From Alphaproteobacteria bacterium (GTDB lineage Bacteria > Pseudomonadota > Alphaproteobacteria > Rhizobiales > Beijerinckiaceae): a stretch of DNA of 6,815 bases. Where the stretch lies: NCBI GenBank assembly GCA_009921785.1, contig RFXE01000101.1, forward strand, positions 1 to 6,815, written 5' to 3'. This document shows, piece by piece, positions 5,681 through 6,815 of this stretch (positions are counted from its first letter, which is position 1; each line of letters begins with the position of its first letter). A model generated the notes under the pieces. The model did no database searches. It was not told the DNA's origin and worked only from the letters and a program-made list of their open reading frames with translations. A program made the translations under genes and the position numbers.

Positions 5681-6138
5681 TGGTTTTTCTGAATTATGCC
5701 CGCCGGAGCCTCCGGCCTCTCGGCCAGCTTCTGGCTGCCTCGACGCTGCTCGCGCTTGGTGCGTGCGGCTCGACTCTGCCCATCTTCTCGGAATTCATGC
5801 CCGATCGTGGGCCGCTCTATACAAGCGCCATCCGCTCGGATGCCACAGCGCTCTCCCCTGCGTTGACCGCCAGCGATTGGAATGAAGCCTCCTCGGCGCT
5901 TGCCACGGCACTCGGACCCGACAATGCAGGCACATCCGTTCTCTGGAGCAGCAAAAGTGGCACCAAAGGCTCTTTCCGCGCGCTGGGCATCGCCTTTGTG
6001 CGTGAGGGCGATCTCTGCCGCGCCTTTGAGGCCGAAGTGAAAACAGCCGGCAAAGAACCTCAAACGACCAACGGCACCGCCTGCCGGTCCATGGCCGGCG
6101 CTTGGCATATCGTTGATACGGCTTCGCAAAAAAGCTGA
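5680..6138 (+). CDS. Lipoprotein, 17 kDa surface-antigen-like (RT0821/Lpp0805-type)
   Basis: 152-residue exported lipoprotein from the ATG at 5680. Basic residues (Arg8, Arg9, Arg12) precede a hydrophobic stretch and a perfect lipobox LGAC at 26-29, so signal peptidase II should cleave before Cys29 and lipid-anchor the protein in the envelope. The mature part has the pattern of the alphaproteobacterial RT0821/Lpp0805 family: DWNEASSALATAL, VLWSS..SGTKGSF, then EGDLCRAFEAEV, GTACRSMAGAWHIV, with two conserved Cys-Arg pairs. No enzymatic motif; the function of the family is unclear, perhaps envelope structure. An in-frame GTG at 5638 would add 14 residues ahead of the signal peptide and is unlikely. 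The ribosome-binding site is poor. Divergent from pdxH and followed by dnaJ after 105 bp. Confidence 0.72.
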   Translation: MVFLNYARRSLRPLGQLLAASTLLALGACGSTLPIFSEFMPDRGPLYTSAIRSDATALSPALTASDWNEASSALATALGPDNAGTSVLWSSKSGTKGSFRALGIAFVREGDLCRAFEAEVKTAGKEPQTTNGTACRSMAGAWHIVDTASQKS

Positions 6139-6194
6139 CTTCGTTACACCCTCGCATTGCGCAGAGCGGAAGCGGCCCTTAAATAAGGTTCAAA

Positions 6195-6221
6195 TCTAAT
6201 TCTTTCCGGTTTTCACGGAAA
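6195..6221 (+). promoter_or_regulatory. Leader of the J-protein gene: -10-like box and small hairpin
   Basis: The 105 bp between the lipoprotein stop and the J-protein ATG are A/T-rich in the middle. TCTAAT (6195-6200) matches the -10 consensus at five of six bases, but no good -35 lies 16-18 bp upstream. Right after it, TTTCCG (6203-6208) and CGGAAA (6216-6221) form a 6-bp stem with a 7-base loop. CCCTTAAA at 6176-6183 differs by one base from the CCCTTGAA seen at alphaproteobacterial RpoH promoters, but no matching CCCCAT-type -10 follows. Confidence 0.25.
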
Positions 6222-6243
6222 TGAATGAGTCAGGACCTGCTTC

Positions 6244-6815
6244 ATGCGTGACCCTTATTCCGTCCTCGGCGTCGGCAAGACTGCGAGCGAGGATGACATC
6301 AAAAAGGCTTTCCGCAAGCAGGCGAAAGTCCTTCATCCCGACCGCAACAAGACTGATCCGAAGGCCAAGGATAAATTTGCCGAATTGAACTCGGCCTATG
6401 AAATTCTGGGCGACGACAAGAAGCGCAAGCAATTTGATGCGGGCGAGATTGATGCCGAAGGCAAACCGCGTGCGGGCTTTGGCGCAGGCTTTGGTGGTGG
6501 ACCCTTTGGTGGCGCGCGTTCAGGTCGCGCAGGCGGATTTTCCGGCGGGCCCTTTGGCGGCGGCGGCTTCGGTGGTCCAGGCTTCGACGCCTCTGATCTC
6601 TTTGCGGATTTCTTTCGTTCAGGATCAGGTGATCCGCGTGCAAAAAAACGCGGGCCCGAGCCGGGACCAGACATCAAAGTTGTAGCGAAAATCACACTTG
6701 CTGAATCGCTTTCGGGCACGACGACGCGTGTCTCCTTGCCAACAGGTCGTATGATCGAAGTGAAAGTGCCTGCCGGTGTGACCGAAGGCAAAGTGATCCG
6801 GTTGAAGCGGCAAGG
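6244..6815 (+). CDS. Class II J-domain co-chaperone (DnaJ/CbpA-like), 3' end outside the window
   Basis: The first 190 codons of a gene cut by the window edge, open to the end without a stop. It should stimulate an Hsp70 (DnaK) ATPase and deliver substrates to it in the cytosol. The J domain covers residues 3-66, with HPD at 31-33. A glycine/phenylalanine-rich stretch with GGPF repeats follows at 77-115, then DLFADFF. From about 142 the C-terminal substrate-binding domain begins (DIKVVAKITLAESLSG, then EVKVPAGVTEGKVIRL). The CxxCxGxG zinc repeats of true DnaJ are absent where they should begin, so this is class II (CbpA/DjlA-C-like), not the main DnaJ. AGGA at 6232-6235 lies 8 bases before the ATG. 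Position next to pdxH and the lipoprotein is common in Rhizobiales. Confidence 0.9.
   Translation, partial: MRDPYSVLGVGKTASEDDIKKAFRKQAKVLHPDRNKTDPKAKDKFAELNSAYEILGDDKKRKQFDAGEIDAEGKPRAGFGAGFGGGPFGGARSGRAGGFSGGPFGGGGFGGPGFDASDLFADFFRSGSGDPRAKKRGPEPGPDIKVVAKITLAESLSGTTTRVSLPTGRMIEVKVPAGVTEGKVIRLKRQ

Noticed and set aside
6176..6200. RpoH (heat-shock) promoter for the J-protein gene
   Set aside because: CCCTTAAA is one base from the -35 consensus, but no CCCCAT-like -10 lies at 12-15 bp, so I list it only as a possibility within the leader.

Overview
The window looks like chromosomal housekeeping DNA from an alphaproteobacterium, most likely Hyphomicrobiales (Rhizobiales). Three things point there. 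Bases 1-50 hold a degenerate copy of a palindromic intergenic repeat typical of rhizobial genomes. A NadQ-type regulator (NAD regulator of Alphaproteobacteria) is present. The order pdxH / 17 kDa-antigen-like lipoprotein / class II DnaJ is familiar from that order. No transposase, integrase, phage gene, tRNA, rRNA or CRISPR array is visible.

Bases 120-3727, plus strand: a tight five-gene run that reads as one operon. It encodes a YgfZ/IBA57-type folate-binding Fe-S factor, DNA-3-methyladenine glycosylase I (tag), a YfbR-like HD phosphohydrolase, a small Cys-based protein-tyrosine-phosphatase-like protein, and a NadQ-like regulator with a degenerate Nudix domain and a C-terminal winged helix. 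Tag overlaps ygfZ by 8 bp, and the HD gene shares one base with the tag stop. The phosphatase follows after 29 bp and the regulator after 3 bp. The shared theme seems to be upkeep of DNA, nucleotides and cofactors, with a putative NAD-responsive repressor as the last gene.

Bases 3752-5620, minus strand: pdxH, an SDR oxidoreductase and a Nudix hydrolase, in transcription order, with gaps of 48 and 12 bp. This run converges on the first one; only 24 bp separate the regulator stop from the Nudix stop, and an inverted repeat lies across that junction.

Bases 5680-6815, plus strand: a small lipoprotein divergent from pdxH, then a class II J-domain co-chaperone that runs off the right edge. Its first 190 codons are present.

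Most start codons could be refined from ribosome-binding sites and family alignments, notably ygfZ (120, not 45), pdxH (GTG at 5620, not the upstream ATG at 5680), the SDR (4957) and the lipoprotein (5680). I see no clearly novel system. The most interesting points are the little-studied HD/phosphatase/NadQ trio, the dead Nudix sensor facing a live Nudix enzyme, and the repeat at the left edge. Family assignments come from motif recognition, not database searches.
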